Positions 49,401-57,731 of a DNA stretch of 64,000 bases are shown here, one piece after another. Position 1 is the stretch's first letter, and each line of letters opens with the position of its first letter. The translations under genes were made by a program, and so were the position numbers. The notes beneath the pieces were generated by a model, which was not told where the DNA came from, did no database searches, and saw only the letters and a list, made by a program, of their open reading frames with translations. The stretch is from Lingula anatina (Eukaryota > Brachiopoda > Lingulata > Lingulida > Lingulidae): NCBI RefSeq assembly GCF_001039355.2, contig NW_019775413.1, forward strand, positions 1,107,619-1,171,618. The letters are read 5' to 3'.

Positions 49401-51990
49401 TACAGGGAAATGTTAGAAACTCCTGTTATCAAAGGGTAATACATACATACCTCATTGGTTTTTTGTAACAATGACTTGTAAGCAAAAAGCTATACTTAAG
49501 AGCCTCGAGTGCGGTATGTGTGCAAGACACAACGGACGAATGGTTTAACGCAACAGTCGAAGTCTTTTAGGACTGTTTCATCACATTGATCTTGTTGAAT
49601 ATCTTCCTGACAGATGCCCCAAGGTGGCACGTATGACCCTTGTCCTTGGATCGGTGTCATTTTTCACTATGACTAATTTCAGAGTTTCACCTCTACCAAG
49701 GACGCCTTGTTGATGTCAGCTCCGAATGAGCATTATGGTGTACTTTTGAAAGGCGAACTGATTTTGTTCAATTTTCAGGATACATAAAAGAATGTTATGT
49801 ATTAATTTTCCGCTCCATTCATGGTCTTTTTTATTAACCAAACGACCTTCTAACTTTTTACATATTGGATTTAAGTAATATCTCATATCTGGAAATATTA
49901 AGCCGGCTTTGTTTCATTTTTTTAACCTGACAGGAACAGTTGCACGCTATCTAACCATTAAGATAACAGATGATGTACGAGGCCGTGGGGGAAACAAACA
50001 CTAACTGTGTATGGCTTGATAGGTGATGGTACACGTATATTATATTATATTATATTATATTATATTATATTATATCATATTATTACAACAGGGTTAATTT
50101 TACGGCCGTATTTTTATTAACAGATTGTTAGCAATCCACATGAATTTTCAATAGTAATCCTAAAGTGATGAGATGGTTACAACATAATGCAGTGATCAAT
50201 CTAAAAAACATCGTATTATAACGTTACATCCTCGATATTACATAGAACACCTAAGAAATCAATACCAGTGGTTTTTCAAAATAGAATAAAGAACACAATA
50301 ATTTCCAGGAAAGGTGGAATAATTCTGTTTAGAATACGAACTAGTAATACACTTCCTTCAAATTAAGATACGCGTAAAAACGAAGACAGCACAAGACAAA
50401 TATGCTTCAAGATAACGTGTTTTAAAATGTCATCATTTCCTCATCATTCAGTGAGTTACTGTGACATGTGCATTGACCGTCGTAACGGACCGGGCCATTA
50501 CTGGGATCCTGAAGACTGCTCTAAATTCTATCACTGCTACAGAATCGGTGGGAAAACGGTTTCTTACCACAAGCGTTGCCCACGAGGACTGTTCTGGGAC
50601 CAGGAGAAGCTCACGTGCGTGTTTTGCGAAGAGGCGAAGTGTAGATACGTGCGACAGCCAGGCCCACCAAACTGTGACAACATTGGTGAGAAAACATATA
50701 TTTTGATTCCATAGATCTTTGTTGTATAATTTCTGGAATAGAGAAGGCACTTTTTTCATTTATTTTATCCTAGGTTTTTGTATTTTATTATTATTTTTTT
50801 TAATTTTGTAGTCCGTGGTATTGCAATTTGACAACAGAAATAATCAACAACAACAAAAACAGAAACACCATTTTAAAAATCGTCTTTCATCTTTTTTCAA
50901 CAAGTCAATTAATGTCGTGTATAACATTTCAATTTTTGAGAGAACAGTTTCATTAGCTCTGTATGTATCAATTGAAATTATTGTTTTTCTTTTTATCAAG
51001 ATCTTATAAAATATGTTGATGGTGACTGACAGTCACAGAAATATTGGAGGTAATACCCACATATTTTATAAGCTCTTGATAAAAAGAAAAACAATAATTT
51101 CAATTTCAATTTTTATTTCTCCTTGCGATAACTGTAATATTGAAATGCAATTTCTAATCACGCAGATCCATGTCCCGGCGGCTTCGAGTACGACTCCGCG
51201 AACTGTGCCAAATACTACGAATGCAGTAACAACAAGTGGATCCCCCACTGCTGTCCACCTGGCCAGGGCTATGACCCAGACACGTTCAGTTGCTCGGCCT
51301 CTGCCCTCTGTTCATCCACGTGCTCAGTCGAGCCACCCAATCCTGATCTTGGGGGTAAGCATATACTTTCTGCCAAAGTCATTTAAAAGATAAACGGATC
51401 TTAATTTAAGACTAGAGTATTTGAATTGGTTCAATAAATGCGTTGGAAATAAAGAATTCCGCTCTTAAGTGAAAAAATTAGGAAGTCGTGCTGTTGAATT
51501 TTACAGGGCAATAGAATTGTCTTTCAAGTGAAAAAAAAACTTTGTTTATTATTTACAAAATTAGATGACAGATCTTTTGTAAAAAGAGCTAGGAAACCAT
51601 TTAAACTTGGAATTAATCACTCCTGTGCACTTTTCTATTTCAGTTCAGTGTGTGTCCGCCGCTGGCTGGAAAAAATGGAGTCATCCCACTTATGACCACA
51701 AGTACTCATTCTACTGGCATGGTAGCATCATTCCATTTGAGTGTCATCAGGGACACGTGTTCAACATTGACCTCTGTGAATGTGTCCGAAAAGTTGACAA
51801 CGTCTGTGCGCGACAGTGTGTCGGTGAGTGTACTGATTTCTGAAATAATTATGAGGTGCTGTAGAAATTTCCTGTAACTTATTTTCTTGTGTGTAAGCAC
51901 GCGGGTTTTCTGTCGAGTTTAAGGTATTTTTTTGAAGAGCATTTATATAAAATAGATATAGATTATTATCTAGTGATTGTTTCTGATAGT

Positions 51991-52036
<46 letters not shown>

Positions 52037-53901
52037 GATGATGATGATGATGATGATGATATCTGACCTGGATATATGTACAATCCCCCATTTTTATTTT
52101 CAGGAGAAGAATACCTCGCTTGCTTCACCTTTGACAAGGACTTCAGCGAAGCACAAGAAAGAACATGGCTCGACTCCCTCGGCCTGTCAATTTCTACGAC
52201 TGGCGGCATCAAAACTCAATGTGGCCAGGGCGCTGCGTACTTCAATGGCAAAGGCCATGCCGAAATCCCACGATTCACTGCCCACGAGTTTGGCACCTAT
52301 TTTACTATCAGTCTGTGGTTTAGACAGACCGATTCCGGTCTTGTTCGCCGCAGTCTGGTCAGCAATGGGGATTGTTTCGTTCCTGGTACAATTGATGTCC
52401 GAACCGAAGAAGACGCATCGGGTGCTACTGGCGCAGGCCTTGTTACTTACACCAAGAACTACACCTTGGCCTACCAGCACGTCTCAGTAAGGTTAATTTT
52501 GGTTAAAAATAACTTGTAGCTTTTTGCGTGCAGCTTTAGAAACAAATTAATCCCCATCTTACCTGCACACTATTCATCTTGAATTTTCATATCAAGATCA
52601 AATTAATCTTCATTTCCTGCTGGTAAAGGGCAAAACAAGACACTCGTTTTAGTATTATCGAAGGAAAAATAAGATTATGATATAAATGATAATTAATAAT
52701 AATAATAATAAGTTGAGTTATAAGTAACAGATAAAAAAATAATGAAGTGGAGAAATACTCTTACTGATTAATGCAAATTTGACCCATTTCTTCTTCTTTA
52801 TCGATCCTTGAATGGGTGGTTTTATATTACCTCAAGATCAGAACAAGACTTGGCACTAATGAAAATGATGAAAGGCAGGCAATTACAATGTAGCCATTGT
52901 ACTAATAGTCGCAGGTGGAAAGAGATTAATACGCTTTCTCAATACACTTTAATGTAAAGCCTTTTTCTCACCGCACCTTTTCCATTTGGCAGGCTTCACT
53001 TGACGTGTGGCACCATGCAGTGATGACCTATGACGGCGCCTATATCCGCTACTACATGGACGGCGTAATGCAGACACCTGCCGTTCAGGCATATGGTAAA
53101 TCTTTCTTTCACTCGTGTTTTTTTTTCAGTTTGCCTTTTCTTTCGTTCTGCCTCTCTTTTTTATACTTAATCATTCGCTCCTTTCACTGCAATCCTTCCC
53201 ACCCCCTCTGTCTCTCTCTCTGTTTACAATTTACTCTGTATCTTTCCCACAATAGTATCAACGTTTTTCACATTTGATTATTTTACCTTTCGTTAACTAA
53301 GCTGTCCCACCTATTCTTCATTCATTTTGAAATTTATTGGCCATGAGCTCCATCGTCACAGCATTTGAAAATTATCGATGTTTTCCATGTATTTGCTCAC
53401 AATTTCTATAATTACATTATTATTTTGTTATTTTAGGTGCAATCAAAAAGACCAACACGCCGCTTATTTTCGGACGTGACTTCTTGTGCGAAGATAGCAA
53501 CTTTGTTGGCTTCATGGATGAAGTAAGTGCATATATCTTTAAAAAGTATACCCGTTGCCTTAGGGTGAAATGATTAGTAGTGTGTCCAGTTAATAAAAAA
53601 TTTAAGAAGGGCTTTCGGCGTGAGGTAATAAAAAACCCACGCCTGCAGAAATGAAACCCATACTTGTAGGTCAATATATATATATATATACTTGTACACA
53701 GGGATAAAAGCTACGTCGCCAAACCATGAAATGTTTGTCTTTTGCACTCTCAGTTTAATATGCATAACGAGTTCAGTATTAATTATACTGTCTTTGAATT
53801 AACTCTTTCATTGTACTCTCTTTTCATTGCAGATTAAAATCATCGCAAGAACTCTTAATGACGCTGAAGTTGCGGCATTGTTCGCTGAACGCTTGGATTA
53901 G
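34274..53901 (+). CDS. Gene B: 20xTSR-3xCBM14-LamG matrix protein
   Basis: Reconstructed from 28 coding exons with consensus GT-AG sites. Every junction is phase 1 except two phase-0 joins within LamG, and the exons sum to 4,692 bases (1,563 residues plus stop); a candidate 51-base linker exon would add 17. Order: signal peptide MNKLVCLVLVAFLGYSQA, 20 thrombospondin type 1 repeats each in its own exon, three peritrophin-A chitin-binding domains each in its own exon, and a C-terminal LamG-3/concanavalin-like domain over four exons. There is no transmembrane segment, so the product should be secreted. TSRs carry WxxW C-mannosylation and CSxSCGxG O-fucosylation motifs. Known chemistry suggests chitin and glycan or matrix binding; a role in shell, cuticle or another chitinous matrix is inference. 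CBM14-LamG order resembles mollusc Pif/BMSP proteins, which have VWA domains and not TSRs. No orthologue recognised. Confidence 0.9.
34727..34867 (+). CDS. Gene B exon 2: TSR1
   Basis: Opens GFGPWTEWSCCSATCGDG, ends CNDGPCP. WxxW and CSxTCGxG motifs are present. It is short and has an adjacent CC pair, shared only with TSR2, so TSR1-2 form their own subtype. Confidence 0.9.
34868..37554 (+). other. Gene B intron 2 with low-complexity tracts
   Basis: 2.7 kb intron. Contains an A-rich tract (about 34,939-34,990), a long pyrimidine (CT)n tract (about 35,838-35,937) and (AAAT)n at about 37,433-37,456. No further TSR-like open segment was found. Confidence 0.7.
37555..37725 (+). CDS. Gene B exon 3: TSR2
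   Basis: VDGGWSEWTDWMCCSKTCGG to CNTHECPG; a double WxxW motif (WSEWTDW) and the same CC pair as TSR1. 171 bases, phase 1-1. Confidence 0.9.
38339..38503 (+). CDS. Gene B exon 4: TSR3
   Basis: VDCTCEEWADNWGDCSARCG to ACQLPM. The donor T|GTAAGC falls inside the codon of the sixth cysteine, and the next exon starts CA, so the spliced codon becomes TCA (Ser) and the module loses its last Cys. Reading through keeps the Cys and stops at 38,518-38,520, ending PMCKLQF. Confidence 0.8.
39357..39512 (+). CDS. Gene B exon 5: TSR4
   Basis: PCVCDTWSAWGQCSASCGSG to CYVQECP. Short subtype (156 bases) lacking the DGxxGGxxC loop, like TSR8. Confidence 0.85.
39892..40062 (+). CDS. Gene B exon 6: TSR5
   Basis: PCTCEETWGVWSQCSVSCGG, then SCTDGLYGGRQC and ICNSYGCP. 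171 bases, phase 1-1. Confidence 0.9.
40128..40347 (+). repeat. 110-bp tandem duplication in intron
   Basis: Two adjacent copies (40,128-40,237 and 40,238-40,347) that look identical, beginning GACTTGCATGTAAATTGTG, followed directly by a (TA)n run. Confidence 0.95.
40350..40406. repeat. (TA)n microsatellite
   Basis: About 28 TA units in the intron between TSR5 and TSR6. Confidence 0.95.
40673..40840 (+). CDS. Gene B exon 7: TSR6
   Basis: PCQCETWAAWGTCSATCGGG, SCTDGINGGRPC, CNVYGCPG. 168 bases; slightly weak donor GTATAT. Confidence 0.9.
41722..41889 (+). CDS. Gene B exon 8: TSR7
   Basis: VGCSCQEWGEWEQCSASCGG, SCTDGIFGGRKC, CNSQSCTG. 168 bases. Confidence 0.9.
42284..42439 (+). CDS. Gene B exon 9: TSR8
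   Basis: VPCTCGVWSSWTQCSMSCGV to PCGRFPCPG. 156 bases, short subtype like TSR4 with CTGDTCIPSDYQ in place of the DGxxGG loop. Confidence 0.9.
42906..43073 (+). CDS. Gene B exon 10: TSR9
   Basis: VPCTCGIWAAWSQCSVSCGG, CTEGQYGGRPC, CNTKVCPG. 168 bases. Confidence 0.9.
43732..43905 (+). CDS. Gene B exon 11: TSR10
   Basis: VDCKCGDWNPWNACSASCGP, CTDGQYGGRLC, CINNVPCPG. First of eight consecutive 174-base modules with the CGPGGV insertion and NNVPC ending. Confidence 0.9.
44249..44422 (+). CDS. Gene B exon 12: TSR11
   Basis: VDCTCNDWAPWSTCSASCGP, TCQGGAFGGRQC, CVNNVPCA. The first half is almost identical in DNA to TSR16. Confidence 0.9.
44729..44902 (+). CDS. Gene B exon 13: TSR12
   Basis: VDCTCNDWTPWSKCSASCGP, SCQDGLYGGRLC, CVNNVPCAG. 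Nearly the same as TSR17. Confidence 0.9.
45123..45296 (+). CDS. Gene B exon 14: TSR13
   Basis: VDCKCGDWTPWSKCSASCGP, SCQDGLYGGKLC, CVNNVPCAG. The preceding intron end resembles those before TSR14 and TSR15. Confidence 0.9.
45414..45587 (+). CDS. Gene B exon 15: TSR14
   Basis: VDCKCGDWAPWSKCSVSCGP, SCQDGLYGGRLC, ACILSVPCAG. Only a 117-base intron separates it from TSR13. Confidence 0.9.
45820..45993 (+). CDS. Gene B exon 16: TSR15
   Basis: VDCKCGDWTPWSTCSASCGP, SCQDGLYGGKLC, TCVNNVPCAG. Confidence 0.9.
46263..46436 (+). CDS. Gene B exon 17: TSR16
   Basis: VDCTCNDWAPWSTCSASCGP, SCQDGLYGGKLC, CLNTVPCAS. Copy of TSR11 by sequence of its first half. Confidence 0.9.
46773..46946 (+). CDS. Gene B exon 18: TSR17
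   Basis: VDCTCNDWTPWSKCSASCGP, SCQDGLYGGKLC, CVNNVPCAG. Last of the eight 174-base modules. Confidence 0.9.
47300..47467 (+). CDS. Gene B exon 19: TSR18
   Basis: VPCTCEAWSQWSTCSVSCGG, SCQDGTNGGRLC, ending CNSGCCP with an extra adjacent cysteine. Back to the 168-base subtype. Confidence 0.9.
47703..47885 (+). CDS. Gene B exon 20: TSR19
   Basis: QDCTCGAWEAWTPCSATCGG, LCYEAKCGGRQC, CNAVDCGDYNK. 183 bases; donor A|GTATGG is in phase 1. Confidence 0.88.
48106..48276 (+). CDS. Gene B exon 21: TSR20
   Basis: KCWSDWSAWTTCSATCNGGI, CICPTPSVGGRDLCDG, CNSQSCDA. Phase requires the weak donor G|GTTCGT; the nearby GTAAAA would break the frame into either downstream exon. A weak donor here may allow alternative splicing. 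Confidence 0.85.
48635..48750 (+). CDS. Gene B candidate alternative terminal exon
   Basis: Acceptor TTTTTCAG in phase 1 opens DWTDSIGSPIRLPIVTLTSD and stays open to a TGA at 48,748-48,750. An AATAAA lies at 48,943-48,948. Use of this exon would give a secreted isoform with only TSRs. No domain recognised; could be chance. Confidence 0.3.
48999..49049 (+). CDS. Gene B candidate linker exon
   Basis: 51 bases between AATACTAG and G|GTAAGAG, phase 1-1, encoding GQEDANENITIITTGSE, an acidic Thr-rich linker with an N-I-T glycosylation site. It fits the frame between TSR20 and the first CBM14 exon and could be constitutive or a cassette. Confidence 0.5.
49096..49143. repeat. C15...G15 inverted repeat
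   Basis: Fifteen C, an 18-base spacer, fifteen G: a perfect GC hairpin in the intron between TSR20 and CBM14-1. Assembly across it may be unreliable. Confidence 0.9.
50038..50086. repeat. (TATAT)n pentanucleotide tract
   Basis: Eight or so TATAT/TTATA-type units in the same intron. Confidence 0.9.
50452..50685 (+). CDS. Gene B exon: CBM14-1
   Basis: Encodes VSYCDMCIDRRNGPGHYWDP, then CSKFYHCY, CPRGLFWDQEKLTC and CEEAKC. This is the peritrophin-A cysteine pattern with the aromatic residues (KFYHCY, LFWD) used for chitin binding. 234 bases, phase 1-1. Confidence 0.92.
50970..51105. repeat. 47-bp inverted repeat (hairpin)
   Basis: Arms 50,970-51,016 and 51,059-51,105 are reverse complements with one visible mismatch; loop of 42 bases. 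It lies in the intron between CBM14-1 and CBM14-2, ending 60 bases before the acceptor. Confidence 0.9.
51166..51354 (+). CDS. Gene B exon: CBM14-2
   Basis: Encodes DPCPGGFEYDSANCAKYYEC, CCPPGQGYDPDTFSC and CSSTCSVEPPNPDLG: a second peritrophin-A domain with AKYYEC and GYDPDTFSC core motifs, then a Pro-rich tail. 189 bases. Confidence 0.92.
51644..51823 (+). CDS. Gene B exon: CBM14-3
   Basis: Encodes VQCVSAAGWKKWSHPTYDHK, FYWHGSIIPFECHQGHVFNI, CECVRKVDNVCARQCVG. Cysteine spacing and the GHVFNIDLCEC motif fit a divergent third peritrophin-A domain; several consensus aromatics are shifted. 180 bases. Confidence 0.8.
51993..52060. repeat. (GA)n and (GAT)n microsatellites
   Basis: (GA)20 at 51,993-52,032 followed by (GAT)8 at 52,037-52,060, ending 43 bases before the first LamG exon. 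Confidence 0.95.
52104..52486 (+). CDS. Gene B exon: LamG part 1
   Basis: Encodes GEEYLACFTFDKDFSEAQER, QCGQGAAYFNGKGHAEIPRF and TYFTISLWFRQTDSG: opening strands of a LamG-3/concanavalin-like jelly roll (FDGKGxxxIP and FTISxWF motifs). Phase 1 in, phase 0 out. Confidence 0.88.
52993..53095 (+). CDS. Gene B exon: LamG part 2
   Basis: Encodes ASLDVWHHAVMTYDGAYIRY, YMDGVMQTPAVQAYG: the W-H-H-A-V-x-T-Y-D-G core typical of LamG-3. Confidence 0.9.
53437..53522 (+). CDS. Gene B exon: LamG part 3
   Basis: Encodes AIKKTNTPLIFGRDFLCEDS, NFVGFMDE; ends phase 0 at GAA|GTAAGT. G-F-x-D-E is the usual start of the last LamG strand. Confidence 0.88.
53833..53901 (+). CDS. Gene B last exon: LamG end and stop
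   Basis: Encodes IKIIARTLNDAEVAALFAER, LD, then TAG at 53,899-53,901. The ARTLxxAEVAAL helix closes LamG-3 domains, so the protein ends right after the domain. Confidence 0.9.
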   Translation: MKIIARTLNDAEVAALFAERLD

Positions 53902-54486
53902 GAAACAACTTCTCATTTTGATTACAACAGCTCTCACCGAATTTTTCGTTTCAAAATGCCTTGTCAAGAGACTTGAGTTGTTAACCTGGTTTCATCTCTA
54001 TTTAAAAGCCTCAAATATTATTGGTCCTGTTTATGATGAAGGATTGTTGTAAGCCAATTTGGCTTGTGAGCAGCACCGTAAGCGTGTTTCAAACAATACA
54101 GAGGAATTAAGTTATTTTAGATCATTGTGAACATTTCTTGAAGAGATGTGAAGATTACACAGAAAAGTGTGTCAGATGATTCATTATATTATTTAATACT
54201 TTTTAATTCGTTAACTTTTTATGCACGTTAAGAAACAACTGTACCTTCTACCAAGGAGCTATAACTCCTTGCTTCTACTACATGTACAATACTCAACGAT
54301 TTGTTACCTAATTAACGAAAAACAACCTGTTGCAGGTTTGAAGAAATTATACGTGTTTTACAGCGCATCATTTAAATTCCAGTTGATTATCCATTTGTAT
54401 TTGTACTGTAGCTAAATTAATTTTTGATTTATTGCTTTTAATTTATTTTCTTGGTTTCTTTAGTCATCTGGGTAAAAATACCTAAT

Positions 54487-54573
54487 AATAAATTAATTTT
54501 TCATTCTTTGCTTTGGGAGGTATTTGATTGTCATTTGAATGTTTGAGCCTTCTACTTTCAGTTCAGTAATAAA
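54487..54573 (+). terminator. Gene B candidate polyadenylation signals
   Basis: AATAAA at 54,487-54,492 and at 54,568-54,573, about 590-670 bases after the stop codon. Either could define the 3' end. Confidence 0.5.
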
Positions 54574-54599
54574 CCAATTTTGGCCTTTTTATTCTGGGT

Positions 54600-55571
54600 C
54601 GCGTGTTCCCATCGGTATTACATTAGGTCTTTACCTAAGAACAGCTCATGAATCGGACAATGTAGTAAATAATTTTAATTTATACACTTTTTGAAAAAGT
54701 CGATGTAAAAGAAAATTTATGAAGTTAACAGGTACTTTGTTACTTCGCAATTTTTACATATGACTGTTACGACTGTGTCCAACCAGCTAATTACTTCTGA
54801 AATTTGACTAAAAGGTCATTGACCCACGGGTGTGTCAATAGCAGTGAGTGGCCTGTCGTCCGCTTAAGTTTTATTTAATCAGCCACATGCGAACAAAGTG
54901 ACCGCCCGTAAGGAGCAGTTCAATTAATGCGACGGTACATTCCATGGATGGACTTACTATTTTACAAGTAGAAATGTGAGTGAGCCGCGGGCGCCTTTTG
55001 AATACGCTATTTACACTATATCATGTTCATCTCTGTCGCGATTCGAAAGAAGTTTTATAATGTGGGATTAAGCCATAATAGACCCATCACCGCTACCCGA
55101 ACTTTACATTACTTAGGTAAAGAATGCTACTTAGGGTCACTCTTATAATATTTGACAACCGTACAGTGGACTACCAGTATTCTTACGTTACCACTTGCCA
55201 ACAAACAGAGGTTTATTGTTGTCATTAGAAACCTCACTCCTAAGAAGGTCCCTGCCATGGGCGAAATGATTATCTTATTTGCTGCCCTCCACGCTAATGA
55301 ATTTGATGAAGTTTACAAGAGCCCTTCAGACCGTTATAGTATACATGTTTTAGTGGTTTTGTATGGTGGCAACTGGCAAGCATTGCCTTTTACCCAACGG
55401 GGCAGCCTTTGGCCGTCAAACTTAAATACTACTTTCAAAACGTTTAACTCTTTGTTCAAGTGCGTGTCCTTTTTTCAAACACTTGAGCAATCTTCGCAGT
55501 TATTTTCTGCGTTCAGTTCTTTCATCGATTTCTAAGATTAATACTTAGGATTGGACCTTAATTGTACATCA
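54600..55571. other. Intergenic, no feature recognised
   Basis: A 127-codon open frame (55,152-55,535, plus, from a TTG) shows no recognisable domain, ATG start or splice support. Confidence 0.5.
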
Positions 55572-55624
55572 CGATTGCGTGTCGACGGCGTGTTACTACG
55601 ACTGCAAGCCAATAAAGCTGAGTT

Positions 55625-55638
55625 GTTGCCATAGCAAC
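55625..55638. promoter_or_regulatory. X-box (RFX-type) motif, copy 1
   Basis: GTTGCCATAGCAAC, a full palindromic match to the RFX X-box, with a CCAAT sequence at about 55,609 and an ATG at 55,718. The ATG opens only 13 codons (MEGKLLLPRKIYK), so the target gene is unclear. Confidence 0.5.
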
Positions 55639-56034
55639 CAGTAACACCCGACCCCTCTCAGCTCATATTTACTTCGTCGTGATCAGCCGTTGTAACAGTC
55701 ACAGACAACGAAACATAATGGAAGGCAAACTTTTATTGCCACGGAAAATATACAAATAAGACAATAAGGAAAACGTTTGTGATTTAAGTAATCGCAACAA
55801 GAAAAATCGAGCAAAGCGAAAAAAGGTTAGCGGGGCTGACCGTCACCTGAGAGTGCCGCATTTATACATGTACAACTTCAATATGGTAAGTTACGAGTGT
55901 TTTTTCATATTCAAGTATTTTATCTATAGGAATAATTGTTCATATCTCATCATGTGCGTTTCTTCGTGTATTTATAAATGGCTTGCTAAAGAGGGAATGC
56001 TCTACCATTGCTCATATATGTGCTCATTTAAAGT

Positions 56035-56071
56035 TTGGACCTAAATAGAGACCTTCTCTATTTAGGTCCAA
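56035..56071. repeat. 17-bp perfect palindrome, copy 1 only
   Basis: TTGGACCTAAATAGAGA, CCT loop, then its exact reverse complement. Copy 2 of block P lacks this insertion between CTCATT and AAAGTATTCC. Confidence 0.9.
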
Positions 56072-57164
56072 GTTTAAAGTATTCCAAAACAGGAATATGA
56101 AAACAATGAAAGATGCTGGGGATATTTCCGCTTTAAACCTAAAAACACGTGATTGAAATGGGTACTTTTAGTTATTTGTAAAGCACCAAATCTAATCGGA
56201 AAATTCTGGATGAACAATACCGGCACATTATATGCTTAGGTAAACCTATTACCGACCGTTGTAAGAGCTTTATAAAAAAAATTGAGTTTTTTTCGCCGGT
56301 CGACATCACTCTCTAGCACCATGTCCCTTTTAATAATTCAACATCGAATAATCCCCATGTGTACCTGGTAATTGTAAATTATTCCCTAATGAGAAAGCCT
56401 GCAGTGAAAACATTACCCTAGAAATTATTGGTCGCGTGACAGTTATCATGCACGGTCCGAAACAAACCTTGGAGAACCGGTGAGAAAGACGTAACCAACG
56501 TTTAACGCTACCCTCTGATATAAGGGGCCTCTAAAGTAGTATACAAGATTAAAGCATATGTTTCTGTGGGCGTACACCCAATCAGCTCGTCTGCTGTTAT
56601 GTAACTATCCCGCCTAGCCTTACCAGGAACACAGAATGATTTACCGCTAGATATTAACAGATGTACCGGTATTTCTCTAAGTCATGAACGATTCTCTCTC
56701 GCGCTGGAAAAAATGCAAATAATTCAACTGCGGACCTGGTAGAAGGTACCGAAAGTAGAATGTTGAATTCCTAAGGTCTCCTTTGAAATTCAGGGTGTTA
56801 CAGTGCAAAATTAAAAGCGGTTTGAAAAGTGCCCCTTACACGGTTGCTGCTGGCAGAGGAGGAGGATTGGTTTTTTCACAAGATATTCACAGATATTTCT
56901 TTAGATAAACAGACAGTCATTACATTATCTGCCAGGATTTAAGATTTCCCTATAATATCTGCCACCCTTGTAGAAGGTAGATGTGCTCTACTCTGCACCA
57001 AGGTGTGGAATCGTCCCTATGTCAAATGAAAAAAGTAATGTCTGGAGAGAAACACGCTTTCCTGTTGATCGCGTCAAATCCCACAGTGTCCGAATCGATT
57101 AATTTGTAACAGATTACTGGCGGACCTAGTTTTCAGACCTAGTTATCATCAAAGTAATTAGCAT

Positions 57165-57341
57165 ATGTATCTGCAAGTAGATGTAAAAGATGTACAACCT
57201 ACCACATGTGATGATGACACAAAATCAGGGAAATGTATGCATATAGAATATTGGCAGTGGGTCAATACATTGGTCAAAGGGATGATGGTTGATGGAGAAC
57301 TTTTTCTGAGGCTATACATGTACTTGAACTTTTGGCATTAG
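57165..57341 (+). other. Conserved short open segment, copy 1
   Basis: Reads MYLQVDVKDVQPTTCDDDTK, then EYWQWVNTLVKGMMVDGELF and a stop. The partner at 59,485-59,667 differs by substitutions and one 6-base in-frame indel (TRSLV against TLV). No family recognised; may be an exon of an unrecognised gene or repeat. Confidence 0.35.
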
Positions 57342-57470
57342 TGTCAGTAACTGAGATAATGTGATTTCATCCCGTTTAATCTCTTACTCATACAGATCAC
57401 TTCGACATAAATGTTGTATTGTGCGACACGTTTTATGTTTTTTCCAAATATTGGCCTATTTTTATCTCTG

Positions 57471-57635
57471 ATACTCAAAGAAGCACATGAAGGAGCCACG
57501 CGAAATACACCATTTGAGAATCTCCATCAAAGTATTTCTCAGTCTTTAGGAAGACAAAAGTACACCATGGGAATAAGGCATTTGAAACAACTTAACGCTC
57601 TACAGCTTGAAAAAGAAAGAGAAAAATTCGTTTGA
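57471..57635 (+). other. Conserved short open segment with stop, copy 1
   Basis: Reads ILKEAHEGATRNTPFENLHQ, then LGRQKYTMGIRHLKQLNALQ and LEKEREKFV before a TGA. The same frame is kept at 59,800-59,963, while a T-run length difference shifts the upstream frame. A poly(A) run follows within 90 bases. Function unknown. Confidence 0.35.
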
Positions 57636-57725
57636 CGAACATTTCAATTATCCCTGTTGAGTTCATTTTTTGTGAATTTCTTATTGAAGCATGTCGTCAT
57701 AACAAAAAAAAAAAAAAAAAAAAAT

Positions 57726-57726
57726 N
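57726..57726. other. Single-N assembly join
   Basis: One undefined base between the poly(A) end of copy 1 and the start of copy 2 of block P. Confidence 0.9.
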
Positions 57727-57731
57727 CTTCG

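Larger units (their letters stand above)
55572..57725 (+). repeat. Duplicated block P, copy 1
   Basis: About 2.15 kb repeated at 57,732-60,054. The first ~300 bases look identical; later parts differ by substitutions and indels. Ends in a long A run directly before a single N. Contains an X-box, a donor-like ATG|GTAAGT at 55,885, and two conserved short open segments (57,165-57,341 and 57,471-57,635). Confidence 0.88.

Noticed and set aside
55152-55535. 127-codon open frame before block P
   Set aside because: TTG start, no domain, no duplicate in the second copy of block P to test conservation.
57700-57725. Block P as a LINE or processed retrogene because of its A-run end
   Set aside because: No reverse transcriptase or other recognisable retroelement protein, no target duplication; the A run may be an ordinary low-complexity tract at a contig end.
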